Assembly: GCA_028293725.1 (NCBI GenBank)
Contig: JAQGOE010000074.1
Span: 1 to 64,000, forward strand
Direction of reading: 5' to 3'
DNA: 64,000 nucleotides
DNA from: Gammaproteobacteria bacterium
Lineage (GTDB): Bacteria > Pseudomonadota > Gammaproteobacteria > Steroidobacterales > Steroidobacteraceae
Part shown: piece by piece, positions 52,947 to 60,400 of the stretch
Position numbering within the stretch: position 1 is the stretch's first letter
Layout: the number at the start of each line of letters is the position of its first letter
The notes under the pieces: model-generated
The model's input: the letters and a program-made list of their open reading frames with translations, nothing else
Told to the model about the DNA's origin: nothing
Database searches by the model: none
Program-made: the position numbers and the translations under genes

Positions 52947-53810
52947 ATGCAAAGGGTCCGTGCTATTCAGCGTCCAGTGCGCGACCAACTCGGCGAAGGA
53001 CTCTTGTGGTCCCAGCGCGAGAATGCCGTCTACTGGGTGGATATTCTCCAACAGGCGTTGCACCGCCTGTCCCTCACCGACGAGTCCGTGACCTCGTGGC
53101 CAATGCCTGAGAAGATCGGCTGGGTGGTCGAGCGTCGTGACCGTCCGGGGTTCATCGCCGGCATGCAGAGCGGGTTTTGCGAGCTGACTCTCGATCCCGT
53201 GGCGTCCCTTCACAGAGTGAGTCCCGAGCCGCAGTACCCTGGGAACCGGATGAATGATGCGACCGTAGACGATCGCGGCTGGATCTGGGCGGGTACGATG
53301 GATTGTGACGCCCAGCTCGAGACCGGCTCCTTGTACTGCCTCGACGCCAACTTCAAGGTCACCCGGCGCGACACCGGTTATATCGTTACCAACGGGCCCG
53401 TCTTCACTCCCGGACACGACTTCGTCTATCACAACGACACAGCGCGAGGCATCGTGTATCGGTTCGCGGTCACGCCCGATGGAGTTCTCCATGACAAGAC
53501 GGAGTTCCTGAAGTTTTCGGGGGACGCGGGTCTGCCCGATGGGATGACGGTGGATGCCGAGGGGTGTTTGTGGATCGCTCAGTGGGGTGGCGCACGGGTG
53601 AGCCGGTTCGACCCGGACGGGAAGTTGGACCGGGCGATACCATTGCCGGTTTCGCAGATCACCAACTGCGTGTTTGCCGGGGCGGGGCTCGATCGGATGT
53701 TTGTGACCTCCGCCTCCGTGGGGCGCGAGGACGAGCCCCTCGCCGGGGCTTTGTTTGAGGTGGATGTCGGTGGTGTAAAAGGACTGGCGCCCCGGTACTT
53801 CGCGGGCTGA
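52947..53810 (+). CDS. SMP-30/gluconolactonase-family sugar lactonase
   Basis: A 287-residue beta-propeller lactonase. Metal ligands are visible: Glu in LGEGLLWSQRENAVYWVDI, Asn in NRMNDATVDDRGWIWAGTM, Asn in IVTNGPVFTPG, and Asp in GLPDGMTVDAEGCLWIAQWGG. It would open the sugar lactone made by an upstream dehydrogenase and feed the dehydratase encoded just before it. No sugar dehydrogenase gene is part of this operon. The ATG at 52947 is the best start; GAGGAG near 52923 is rather far away. Confidence 0.9.
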   Translation: MQRVRAIQRPVRDQLGEGLLWSQRENAVYWVDILQQALHRLSLTDESVTSWPMPEKIGWVVERRDRPGFIAGMQSGFCELTLDPVASLHRVSPEPQYPGNRMNDATVDDRGWIWAGTMDCDAQLETGSLYCLDANFKVTRRDTGYIVTNGPVFTPGHDFVYHNDTARGIVYRFAVTPDGVLHDKTEFLKFSGDAGLPDGMTVDAEGCLWIAQWGGARVSRFDPDGKLDRAIPLPVSQITNCVFAGAGLDRMFVTSASVGREDEPLAGALFEVDVGGVKGLAPRYFAG

Positions 53811-53862
53811 GAATGCGGGCCCCGTCGGAGCGACGGCCAACGAGCCGCCGCCCCACCCGTTG

Positions 53863-54612
53863 TCAGACCTGAACGAGCCCGCCGTCAACCTGCAAGTCGA
53901 TTCCGGTGATGTAGCTACTATCTTCCGACGCGAGGAACAAAGCCGCGGAAGCGAGCTCTTCCGGACGGCCAATTCGGCCCATCGGTGTTGCTTGCGCGAA
54001 ATTCGCCCTCGCATTGTCAGCCTGACCCTTGGAGGTAAACTGGCCGTCGATGATGGGCGTGTCCGTGGCTCCCGGGCTGAGTGAATTGACACGTATTCCG
54101 CGATCTTTGAGCTCCATCGTCCACGTTCTCGCGAAAGAGCGTACCGCCGCTTTGGTAGCGCCATAGACGCCGTGCGCTGGAAGTCCCTTCACTGCGGCTA
54201 TCGATGCGTTGAGGATGATAGAGCCGCCTTTGCCCATGAGGGGCAGAGCCTTCTGAACCGCGAACAGCACGCCGCGTACGTTGATAGCGAAGGTCTTGTC
54301 GAAATGCTCGGGCGTCACGACGTCGATCGTCTGGTGCTCGACGAATCCCGCATTGGCGAACAGGATATCGATTCGCCCTTTGGTTTCCTTCACGGTCCGA
54401 TAAAGACGATCGAGATCTTCCATGACGGATGCGTCGCCTGCAACGGCCGTGACATTCCGTCCGATCAGAGCCTTGGCCTTGTCGAGTTCCGACTGGCGTC
54501 GCCCGGTGATGAAGACATATGCGCCTTCCTCGACGAACTTCTTCGCCGTGGCCAACCCGATCCCGCTACTGCCGCCGGTGATGACGGCGATTTTTCCATT
54601 CAGCTTCGACAT
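53863..54612 (-). CDS. SDR-family NAD(P)-dependent oxidoreductase
   Basis: A 249-residue classical short-chain dehydrogenase. It has the cofactor motif TGGSSGIGLATAKKF, NAGF, and active-site residues Ser (LNASIAAVKG) and Tyr-x-x-x-Lys (YGATKAA), then the SPGATDTPI loop and C-terminal GIDLQVDGGLVQV. The Arg-Arg after the second strand (ITGRRQSEL) suggests NADPH preference. It is divergent from the DoxX gene; LysR-adjacent SDR/DoxX pairs are common in oxidative or xenobiotic response loci (inference). Confidence 0.92.
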   Translation of the reverse strand: MSKLNGKIAVITGGSSGIGLATAKKFVEEGAYVFITGRRQSELDKAKALIGRNVTAVAGDASVMEDLDRLYRTVKETKGRIDILFANAGFVEHQTIDVVTPEHFDKTFAINVRGVLFAVQKALPLMGKGGSIILNASIAAVKGLPAHGVYGATKAAVRSFARTWTMELKDRGIRVNSLSPGATDTPIIDGQFTSKGQADNARANFAQATPMGRIGRPEELASAALFLASEDSSYITGIDLQVDGGLVQV

Positions 54613-54712
54613 GTTTGAACCTCTTGCTTACGATGGTCGCGCCGCGGACGTGCGAGCGCGTCTGAGGTATCAATGTGGCGAGCGAAAGGGCTTCGCTGAA
54701 GTGAGTGGCGAC

Positions 54713-54808
54713 GAATAACGCCTATTCCTGGAGGACCGGGCCCGGCGCCCGCGCGCAGCTGCTTTACCTGTGATGCCGCCTCATTCCGCCCAGGAATACG
54801 CATTATTC
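54713..54808. repeat. 96-bp element with 19-bp imperfect inverted ends
   Basis: GAATAACGCCTATTCCTGG (54713-54731) and CCAGGAATACGCATTATTC (54790-54808) match as inverted repeats at 17 of 19 positions, around a 58-bp GC-rich centre. It lies in the 282-bp divergent region between the SDR and DoxX genes. It could be two inverted regulator sites serving both promoters, or a small mobile-element-like sequence. Confidence 0.6.
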
Positions 54809-54894
54809 ATGCCGGCCTCCTACCAAGGCAGCGCCGACTCCGCCATCTTTGTCGGCCCGTCGAGCCAGCGACGACATTAACAAGGTCTTTGAGG

Positions 54895-55377
54895 ATGCTC
54901 GAGCAGTTGCGCCTGCGGATGGCCCGCTGGGCCCCCATCCCACTGCGTCTCATCGTCGGCTACGGCTTTCTGGAGCACGGCTACGCCAAGCTCGCGCGGG
55001 GATCCGATTCCTTCGGGCATATACTCCACGCGTTGGGTGTGCCGATGCCCGAACTGTTGGCCTGGGCGACGATCCTGGTCGAATTGCTCGGGGGCGCGGC
55101 GGTGTTGCTTGGCGCGTTCGTACCGCTGGCCAGCGTGCCCATGGCGGTTGTATTGCTGGTCGCTATTTTCACGGTACACCTGCCCAATGGCTTCAGCTCG
55201 ATCAAGCTCGAGGCCGTCACCGCCAGCGGCGCGCATTTCGGTCAGCCGGGCTACGAGACCGATCTGTTGTATCTCGCCTGTCTGGCGGCGCTCGTCCTCG
55301 CAGGCCCCGGGCCGTTCTCGATTGACGCGATCATGACGAGACGAGCGCGGTCACGCGCTCCCGGGCGCGTCGTGTGA
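54895..55377 (+). CDS. DoxX-family membrane protein
   Basis: 160 residues with four hydrophobic segments. It shows the DoxX pattern PLRLIVGYGFLEHGYAKLARG near the start, then LLAWATILVELLGGAAVLLGAFVPLA, VLLVAIFTVHLPNGFSS and a last segment LLYLACLAALVLAGPGPFSID. Members act in thiosulfate:quinone oxidoreductase or in redox protection; the role here is unknown. The ATG at 54895 has AAGG at a reasonable distance. A LysR gene follows after 64 bp. Confidence 0.85.
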   Translation: MLEQLRLRMARWAPIPLRLIVGYGFLEHGYAKLARGSDSFGHILHALGVPMPELLAWATILVELLGGAAVLLGAFVPLASVPMAVVLLVAIFTVHLPNGFSSIKLEAVTASGAHFGQPGYETDLLYLACLAALVLAGPGPFSIDAIMTRRARSRAPGRVV

Positions 55378-55441
55378 AGAAGCGCGCCTGACCGAATGAG
55401 GGTGTGTACGATGCTAGCCCTCATTCCCGCCGAGAATAGCC

Positions 55442-56377
55442 ATGAACCGATTTGCCTCGATGGAGGCGTTTGTCCGCGTGATCGACACCGGTTCGTTTTC
55501 CGGAGCGGCTCGCCAACTCCGTGTCGGACAGCCGGCGATATCCAAGACCATAGCGCAGCTTGAAGAGCGGCTTGGCGTGCGCTTACTGCTACGCTCAACA
55601 CACGGGTTGACGCCTACCGAGGCGGGTCAAAGCTTTTACGAGCGCGCCAAGCGCTCCATCGAGGAGGCCGATGAGGCCGACCAGGTGGCCCGAGGCGCTG
55701 GGGCGGCTTTGTCCGGACGCCTGCGAGTCTGCGCTGCTGTGACGTTCGCGCGGCTGCATGTCATTCCGCGGTTGCCGATATTCCTGGCACAACATCCGGC
55801 TCTCGAGATCGATGTTGTTCTTGACGACAACAACATCGATCTCATCGAGGCGGGAATCGACGTCGCACTGCGAATGGGGACCCTGCAGGACTCGAGCCTC
55901 ATGGCACGGAAAATCGCCGATGGGCGTCGCGTGGTGTTGGGTACACCCGCCTATTTCGAGAAGGCTGGCGAGCCAGCCGTGCCGGAAGATTTGCTCGCGC
56001 ATCAGGCTGTTATCTACGAGCGGCGCGGCGGTGGCGCGGTCTGGACGTTTCGTCAGGGCACGACAGAAACCGCGGTGACTATCAAAGGCCGTGTTCGCGT
56101 CACGGCGGCGGAGGGAGTGCGTGAAGCGGTGTTCGCTGGCCTTGGGCTCGTGATCACCTCGGAATGGATGTTTGCTCCGGAGTTACAGAGCGGGATCGTT
56201 CGAGCGGTGCTGCGGGACTGGACTTTGCCGCCCATCGGATTGTGGACTGTATTTCCGACAGGTCGCCGTGCGAGTGCCAAAGCGCGCGCGTTCGCGGCGT
56301 TTATAGAGGGAGAGCTGGCCACCGGCAACTCTAGTGCAGGGATATCTTTCCCGAGCGTGCCTGGTGAACGACCTTGA
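55442..56377 (+). CDS. LysR-family transcriptional regulator
   Basis: 311 residues. The N-terminal helix-turn-helix (MEAFVRVIDTGSFSGAARQLRVGQPAISKTIAQLEERLGVRLLLRSTHGLTPTEAG) and LysR substrate-binding domain (about 92-295) are typical of the CrgA/aminoethylphosphonate-type subgroup. The last 15 residues overlap the 3' end of the convergent truncated hydrolase. It may control the SDR/DoxX divergon upstream. Confidence 0.92.
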   Translation: MNRFASMEAFVRVIDTGSFSGAARQLRVGQPAISKTIAQLEERLGVRLLLRSTHGLTPTEAGQSFYERAKRSIEEADEADQVARGAGAALSGRLRVCAAVTFARLHVIPRLPIFLAQHPALEIDVVLDDNNIDLIEAGIDVALRMGTLQDSSLMARKIADGRRVVLGTPAYFEKAGEPAVPEDLLAHQAVIYERRGGGAVWTFRQGTTETAVTIKGRVRVTAAEGVREAVFAGLGLVITSEWMFAPELQSGIVRAVLRDWTLPPIGLWTVFPTGRRASAKARAFAAFIEGELATGNSSAGISFPSVPGERP

Positions 56378-56870
56378 GAATGGCGTCGATTACCAGTTGG
56401 GGCTCCTCGAGATGCGATGAGTCCACCAGAACCATTCCCACCACTTCCTGCGGGTACTGGGCGGCGAAAAGCCGGGCGTTGAATCCACCGATCGATTGGC
56501 CTACCAGTACGTAAGGGGGCTTTATCCGCGCCTTCCGTAGCAGCGTGCGCAGGTCCTCGACCATCTGCACACTGGCTCGCGGGGCCTTTGCCTGGTCACT
56601 CGAACCCGGACCGGCGCGATCGTGCATACAGATGCGGGTGGTCTTTTGAACCTCCATGAAGACTCGCGCCCAACCCACAGCGCTGGGGAAAGAAAAACCC
56701 CGCTCGACGGAGATACCCTGGCCCTGCTCGACGACCACGGTCGGCGTGCCCTCACCTTCGCAGATGTATCGCAGTGCTCGACCACCCAGATCGAGGGTTT
56801 CAAAGCCATCGGACACGTTGGTACCTGTGCAAGTCGTCGCGGCGGCGCCAAGATGAGGGTTAGTGTGCAC
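56331..56870 (-). pseudogene. Alpha/beta hydrolase, C-terminally truncated
   Basis: 179 residues holding only the first half of an alpha/beta hydrolase: GGRALRYICEGEGTPTVVVEQGQGIS, ICMHDRAGPGSSD, the nucleophile elbow VGQSIGGFNARLFAAQYP (Ser), and VGMVLVDSSH. The cap, acid and catalytic His regions of the roughly 300-residue family are missing; the frame ends inside the LysR gene (47-bp overlap). No signal peptide is present, although related proteins usually have one. The start is GTG. It is probably a decayed gene, though a short expressed protein cannot be excluded. Confidence 0.7.
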
Positions 56871-56893
56871 TCCAACCAGGGCAATTACAAAGA

Positions 56894-56921
56894 GCGGGTG
56901 AAGGCTTCCGCCCTCACCCGC
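56894..56921 (-). terminator. Strong hairpin terminator behind the EF-Tu remnant
   Basis: On the minus strand GCGGGTGAGGGC and GCCTTCACCCGC form a 12-bp stem (one G-T pair) closed by a GGAA tetraloop, followed by TCTTTGTAATT. It begins 3 bp after the EF-Tu stop codon remnant, as expected for a terminator retained with the tuf 3' end. Confidence 0.7.
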
Positions 56922-56924
56922 CGG

Positions 56925-57064
56925 TCACTTGAGTATCCTCGAGACCACGCCAGCCCCGACGGTCTTATTGTAATCGTGATGCCCCGGTCGCGTTCCTCCG
57001 GCGTCCGATCTATCTGGTCCAATGCCAGGGACCGGCCACCGTGCAACTCCGCCATGACCAAGAC
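56925..57064 (-). pseudogene. tuf: Remnant of an EF-Tu (tuf) gene: 5' fragment joined to 3' end
   Basis: From 57064 to about 56970 the minus strand encodes VLVMAELHGGRSLALDQID then RTPEERDRGITI, clearly the EF-Tu segment around residues 22-60 (family: VLAxxxGGxxxAxDQIDxAPEExxRGITI). Directly after, in another frame, 56969-56925 encodes NKTVGAGVVSRILK and a stop, the C-terminal end of EF-Tu (family: GRTVGAGVVxxIL). The roughly 320 codons between are gone. It starts 13 bp after the VOC gene stop and still has a hairpin terminator. EF-Tu is otherwise highly conserved, so this is a decayed second copy. Confidence 0.85.
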
Positions 57065-57077
57065 GGGTGAGCGACGG

Positions 57078-57569
57078 TCACTCGCCGGTGAAGTTGGGTG
57101 GGATCGAGGGCTTTTCCCCAGCCTTGCCCCATAAAACAATTTCGTTGCCCCATGGATCGCGGAAGGCGTGGTTGTAACCGTTGAATTCTTGCCAATAGTG
57201 ATCGCGCCAGAGAATCTCCGCGCCCCGCTCCACGGCAGTGGATAGGATTCTATCGGCCGAGTCGTCGTCGCTGATCAGTATCCACACTCGTGCACGGCGG
57301 CCCTCCCTCGCTAACGACCGCGGCTCCACGCCTGCCGGGTTGGGATGTGGGCGTGTATTCGCCGAGTTGAATATGCCGAGATGGAGATTGCCGATCTCAC
57401 TCTGAGTGCCGTCTTTCTTCAGAAAATTCTCGCCGGGCACCAAACGGTGGAACACCCCGTGCGGGCGCGGATCGTCCCGCCATCCAAACACCTCCGCGTA
57501 GAATTTCCCTGCGGCGGCGGGATCGTCCGCAGCGAGATCGACAAAGATGAGCGTGTTGGGATAGCTCAT
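57078..57569 (-). CDS. VOC-superfamily (glyoxalase/bleomycin-resistance fold) protein
   Basis: 163 residues with two VOC modules. The first is NTLIFVDLAADDPAAAGKFYAEVFGWRDD; the second contains ARVWILISDDDSADRIL, GAEILWRDHYW and HAFRDPWGNEIVLWG. Potential metal ligands include the early His of GVFHRL and the late Glu of GNEIVLW. It is the last gene of a four-gene minus-strand operon (gap 6 bp) with a flavin monooxygenase and two other catabolic enzymes, so it may be an isomerase or dioxygenase in that pathway. The specific reaction is unknown. Confidence 0.82.
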   Translation of the reverse strand: MSYPNTLIFVDLAADDPAAAGKFYAEVFGWRDDPRPHGVFHRLVPGENFLKKDGTQSEIGNLHLGIFNSANTRPHPNPAGVEPRSLAREGRRARVWILISDDDSADRILSTAVERGAEILWRDHYWQEFNGYNHAFRDPWGNEIVLWGKAGEKPSIPPNFTGE

Positions 57570-57575
57570 GGCCTG

Positions 57576-58385
57576 TCATCCAAAACGGAAACCCGAGATG
57601 GTCGCCATCATGACATTGTCAGAAAATATGCGGCGACCGGGCGAGTCATCGCCGGCACCGGCGGCGGTCATCAGCGGCAACAGGTGCTCCTCGCGAGGAT
57701 GCGCATTGCGTGCCGCCGGCGCGGTATCCCAGCGGCGCAGACGCTCCCAACGGGTTTCGCGATCCTTTTCGGCCAACGCGTCTGTCAGCCAATCGTCGAA
57801 TATCATCGAGGGCGCAGTCGCCGCAGGCGTGCGGAAGGCGTGCATGTTGTGGTAGCTCATGCCGCTGCCAACAATCAGAACACCTTCGTTGCGCAACTCC
57901 GCCAGCGCGCGGCCCGCGGCAAGGTGCTCCGCGGGATCGAGATTGGCGGTGAGCGATAGCGGTACGATCGGAATGTCCGCCGCGGCAAAGGCCAGCAGGA
58001 AGGGTATGAAAATGCCATGGTCGAAGCCACGTGTTGAATCGGTACGCGCCGGCAGGCCCGCCTTCTTGAGTAAAGACACCAGGTGTTCGGCAAGAGCGGG
58101 CTCGCCGGGCGCCGGATACCGCAGCTTGTAGGTGTGTGCTGGAAAACCCGTGTAGTCATAGATCATATGCGGCGCAGCCGCCGATGATGCCGTGAAAACC
58201 CGCTCTTCCCAATGACCGGAGATGACGACGATGGCCTTGGGTTTCGCCGGGAGCGTCGCCGACAGGCCGCGTAGCCAGTTCGCGGTGGCGTCCCACGTGT
58301 CCGCCGGTCCTCCCATCAGGGTCCAATCCATGAAGAAACAGGGGCCGCCGCCATGCGGAATGAACAGAGTAGGCAATGCGCTCAT
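57576..58385 (-). CDS. LigB-type extradiol dioxygenase family (4,5-DOPA dioxygenase-like)
   Basis: 269 residues. Metal-binding signatures of the class III (LigB/YgiD) family are present: LFIPHGGGPCFFMD, VVISGHWEE, FDHGIFIPFLLAF, IVPLSL, and GSGMSYHNMHAF. Enzymes of this family cleave catechol-like rings (DOPA type). The ATG (58383-58385) overlaps the stop of the upstream hydrolase gene by one base. Its place in a RutA/RutB-like operon is unusual and suggests an aromatic or heteroaromatic diol intermediate. Confidence 0.88.
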   Translation of the reverse strand: MSALPTLFIPHGGGPCFFMDWTLMGGPADTWDATANWLRGLSATLPAKPKAIVVISGHWEERVFTASSAAAPHMIYDYTGFPAHTYKLRYPAPGEPALAEHLVSLLKKAGLPARTDSTRGFDHGIFIPFLLAFAAADIPIVPLSLTANLDPAEHLAAGRALAELRNEGVLIVGSGMSYHNMHAFRTPAATAPSMIFDDWLTDALAEKDRETRWERLRRWDTAPAARNAHPREEHLLPLMTAAGAGDDSPGRRIFSDNVMMATISGFRFG

Positions 58386-59044
58386 CAGACTCCACTGTTC
58401 CCGGGGGTCCACGCTTCCAGCACGGCCTCCGATTCTGTCAGCAGGGCACAGTTCAACGCCAAGGATTCGAGGGCGCCGTAATGCAAGCTCGGCGAGTACG
58501 CGGCGCAGGCGTCCGCGACAATAAAGACATTGAAGTTACGATGAAACGCATCGCGGACGGTGCAATCAACGCAACACTCGGTCGTGAAACCGACGACCAC
58601 CAAGGTGTCAATACCGCGCTCGCGTAGCTGTTCCTCCAACCGGGTTCCCACGAAGCTGGAGAAGAGAGTTTTCTGGATCTCGAGCTCGCCCGGCAGGGGC
58701 CGCACCTGGTAGTAGTCGGCACCGGGCGTTCCGTCGCGACAGAGCGCGACGGACTCGGGTGGCAAACCTTTGCGGGCCATCAACAGCTTCAAGGCATCGC
58801 TGTCGGTCTCGGGACGAGTCACCACTCTGACAAAACCCACCGTCGCGGCCGCTGCGCGCGCGGCGGCGATGATGGAATGGATGCGATCCAACGCGGGCGG
58901 GATTGTGGACATGTCGACTCCGGCGGACCCCATTGGCCCGTCCGGCGCAACAAAGTCGATCTGCACATCGATGACCAGCAGCGCCGTGCGCGCTGGCACG
59001 ATCATCGGGGCAAGCGCATCACCGGCAACGGTGGGCAGTGTCAA
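58385..59044 (-). CDS. Isochorismatase-fold cysteine hydrolase (RutB-like)
   Basis: 219 residues of the cysteine hydrolase family. The catalytic triad is complete: Asp in LLVIDVQIDFV, Lys in IQKTLFSSF, Cys in GFTTECCVDCTVRDA. Homologues include ureidoacrylate amidohydrolase RutB, maleamate amidase and N-carbamoylsarcosine amidase. It sits directly behind a RutA-like monooxygenase, as RutB does in the uracil pathway. The start is probably TTG at 59044 (GAGGCGG upstream), 1 bp after the monooxygenase stop; an ATG at 59005 is the alternative. Confidence 0.88.
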   Translation of the reverse strand: MTLPTVAGDALAPMIVPARTALLVIDVQIDFVAPDGPMGSAGVDMSTIPPALDRIHSIIAAARAAAATVGFVRVVTRPETDSDALKLLMARKGLPPESVALCRDGTPGADYYQVRPLPGELEIQKTLFSSFVGTRLEEQLRERGIDTLVVVGFTTECCVDCTVRDAFHRNFNVFIVADACAAYSPSLHYGALESLALNCALLTESEAVLEAWTPGNSGV

Positions 59045-59045
59045 T

Positions 59046-60191
59046 TCAGACCGCCTCGGCAGTGGCTATAGACGCACTGCGCAGTTTGCGGAGTTCCGGG
59101 AGAATGCGCTCCGCGAAAATCCGCAGGCCATCGAGATACTCCGGGAATATCAACATCACCCCGTCGAGCGCGCATTGCTCCAACAACTCGCTGAGGCGCC
59201 GCGCGACCGTGGTGGCCGATCCGACGATTTTGGAGGCCATGAAGCTCGAGCGCGCGTTAGCAACGAAAGCGTTTTCCTTGCCGATCTCGGTATCGAGAAA
59301 GCCGTAGGCGCGCATCATCCCTTTCAAGGCGCCCTCGTCGAACCCGGCACGGTAGTGTGCCGCCATCGCGTCCGCGGCCGCGTCGGTTTCACCGATCACG
59401 AGGTTCATCATGGTGTAGGTCCGAATCGAACGTCCGGCGTCACGCGCCATGGCCTTCGCCTGCCGGCTGGTTTTCGCGAGCTCCACGTCATCCTTGCCAC
59501 CGCAGAAAATGGCGTCCGCCTCGGCGACCGTGAATTGCATTCCGCGCCCCGAAGTGCCGGCGCAGATGAGAAACGGGCGCGGCTTCGCCAACGGCTTCGG
59601 ATCCGACTGGCAGTCGCGCATCTGGTAATAGCGACCCTCGAAGTTGACGGAGGGCTCGCTCCACAGACTCTTGATGATGTGCAACCATTCGGTCGCCAGA
59701 TCGTAGCGCTGGTCGTGGCTGACGTCATCGCGCCACGCGCCCATCTGGTCGAACTCGTCCTTGTAGGCGCCGGTGACGATATTCAGCCCCGCCCGGCCCC
59801 CGCTGACATGATCGAGGGTGGCGACCATTTTGGCGGTCACGGCGGGGTTCTGGAGCAACGTGTGAACGGTGGTCCATACCTTCACACGCCGGGTCTGCGC
59901 CGCTAGTGCCGACATCAGGATCTGGGAGTCGAGCGAGTAGCGCCAGTGCTCGGTGACGCCGCCGTAGCCGCGCCATTTCGCCATGGACATGATGAAGTCG
60001 AGGCCGATCTCTTCCGCCAGCAGGGCCACTTTGCGGTTGTACTCATAAGACCCGTCCAAACGCGGGGCGTTCGAGGAGAGGATCCAGCCGCCGTTGGCCA
60101 TCGGCAGAAAGACGCCGAGATCGATTCCTCCGCGGTCGGAGGGCAGACCGAAGGGGGGCAGTTGGCCCGCTTCCCGAGGTGTATCTGTCAT
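59046..60191 (-). CDS. RutA-like FMN-dependent monooxygenase (LLM class)
   Basis: 381 residues of the bacterial-luciferase-like family. It aligns throughout with pyrimidine monooxygenase RutA: IDLGVFLPMANGGWILSSNAPR, FIMSMAKWRGYGGVTEHW, HVSGGRAGLNIVTGAYKDEFDQMG, RYDLATEWLHIIKSLW, and FLICAGTSGRGMQFTVAEADAIFCGG. RutA opens the uracil ring via a flavin oxygen adduct; a related ring or amide cleavage is likely here but the substrate is open because other rut genes are absent. It is the first gene of the operon with hydrolase, LigB and VOC genes. The ATG at 60191 removes a non-homologous leader. Confidence 0.88.
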   Translation of the reverse strand: MTDTPREAGQLPPFGLPSDRGGIDLGVFLPMANGGWILSSNAPRLDGSYEYNRKVALLAEEIGLDFIMSMAKWRGYGGVTEHWRYSLDSQILMSALAAQTRRVKVWTTVHTLLQNPAVTAKMVATLDHVSGGRAGLNIVTGAYKDEFDQMGAWRDDVSHDQRYDLATEWLHIIKSLWSEPSVNFEGRYYQMRDCQSDPKPLAKPRPFLICAGTSGRGMQFTVAEADAIFCGGKDDVELAKTSRQAKAMARDAGRSIRTYTMMNLVIGETDAAADAMAAHYRAGFDEGALKGMMRAYGFLDTEIGKENAFVANARSSFMASKIVGSATTVARRLSELLEQCALDGVMLIFPEYLDGLRIFAERILPELRKLRSASIATAEAV

Positions 60192-60263
60192 ATCGCGGTC
60201 CCCAAGGGCTCGAAGTTCCAAGTCTCACCCTACTGTAACGGCCTGCCTACCGGCTTGCGTCGC

Positions 60264-60284
60264 GGCGCCCAAAAACTTGCCCGC
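60264..60284 (+). promoter_or_regulatory. Motif copy A in the monooxygenase/M20 divergent promoter
   Basis: CGCCCAAAAACTTGCCCGC (60266-60284) differs at two of 19 positions from a site at 62645-62663 in the neighbouring divergent promoter. It lies about 75 bp before the RutA-like gene start. Confidence 0.5.
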
Positions 60285-60298
60285 TCTCCCCGCCCCCG

Positions 60299-60316
60299 TC
60301 GGACGCTGGCGTCCGA
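60299..60316. promoter_or_regulatory. 18-bp palindrome TCGGACGC-TG-GCGTCCGA
   Basis: Perfect 8-bp arms around two bases, in the middle of the 209-bp divergent promoter region, directly abutting motif copy B. It is a candidate operator. Confidence 0.55.
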
Positions 60317-60334
60317 GGCAACTTGTTTGGCGCC
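60317..60334 (-). promoter_or_regulatory. Motif copy B (inverted) in the same promoter region
   Basis: On the minus strand GGCGCCAAACAAGTTGCC matches the CGCC(C)AAAnAASTTGCC pattern of copies A and C. It is inverted with respect to copy A and faces the M20 gene, whose ATG is 67 bp away. Confidence 0.45.
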
Positions 60335-60400
60335 CCCTGGCAAGACAAGCCAACGAGATCCGTTGAAGGTTAGACTCCTTGGACCGCGGTGACACGAAAC

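Noticed and set aside
52524..54164. 546-codon minus-strand frame covering the lactonase and SDR regions
   Set aside because: It is antisense to the SMP-30 gene and out of frame with the SDR; the translation has no similarity to any family I recognise.
54713..54808. Integron attC site
   Set aside because: The size and inverted ends fit loosely, but the conserved GTTRRRY/RYYYAAC core sites are absent and no integrase or cassette array is present.
59046..60191. Canonical uracil (Rut) operon
   Set aside because: RutA- and RutB-like proteins occur, but rutC, rutD, rutE, rutF and rutG are missing and other enzyme families take their place.
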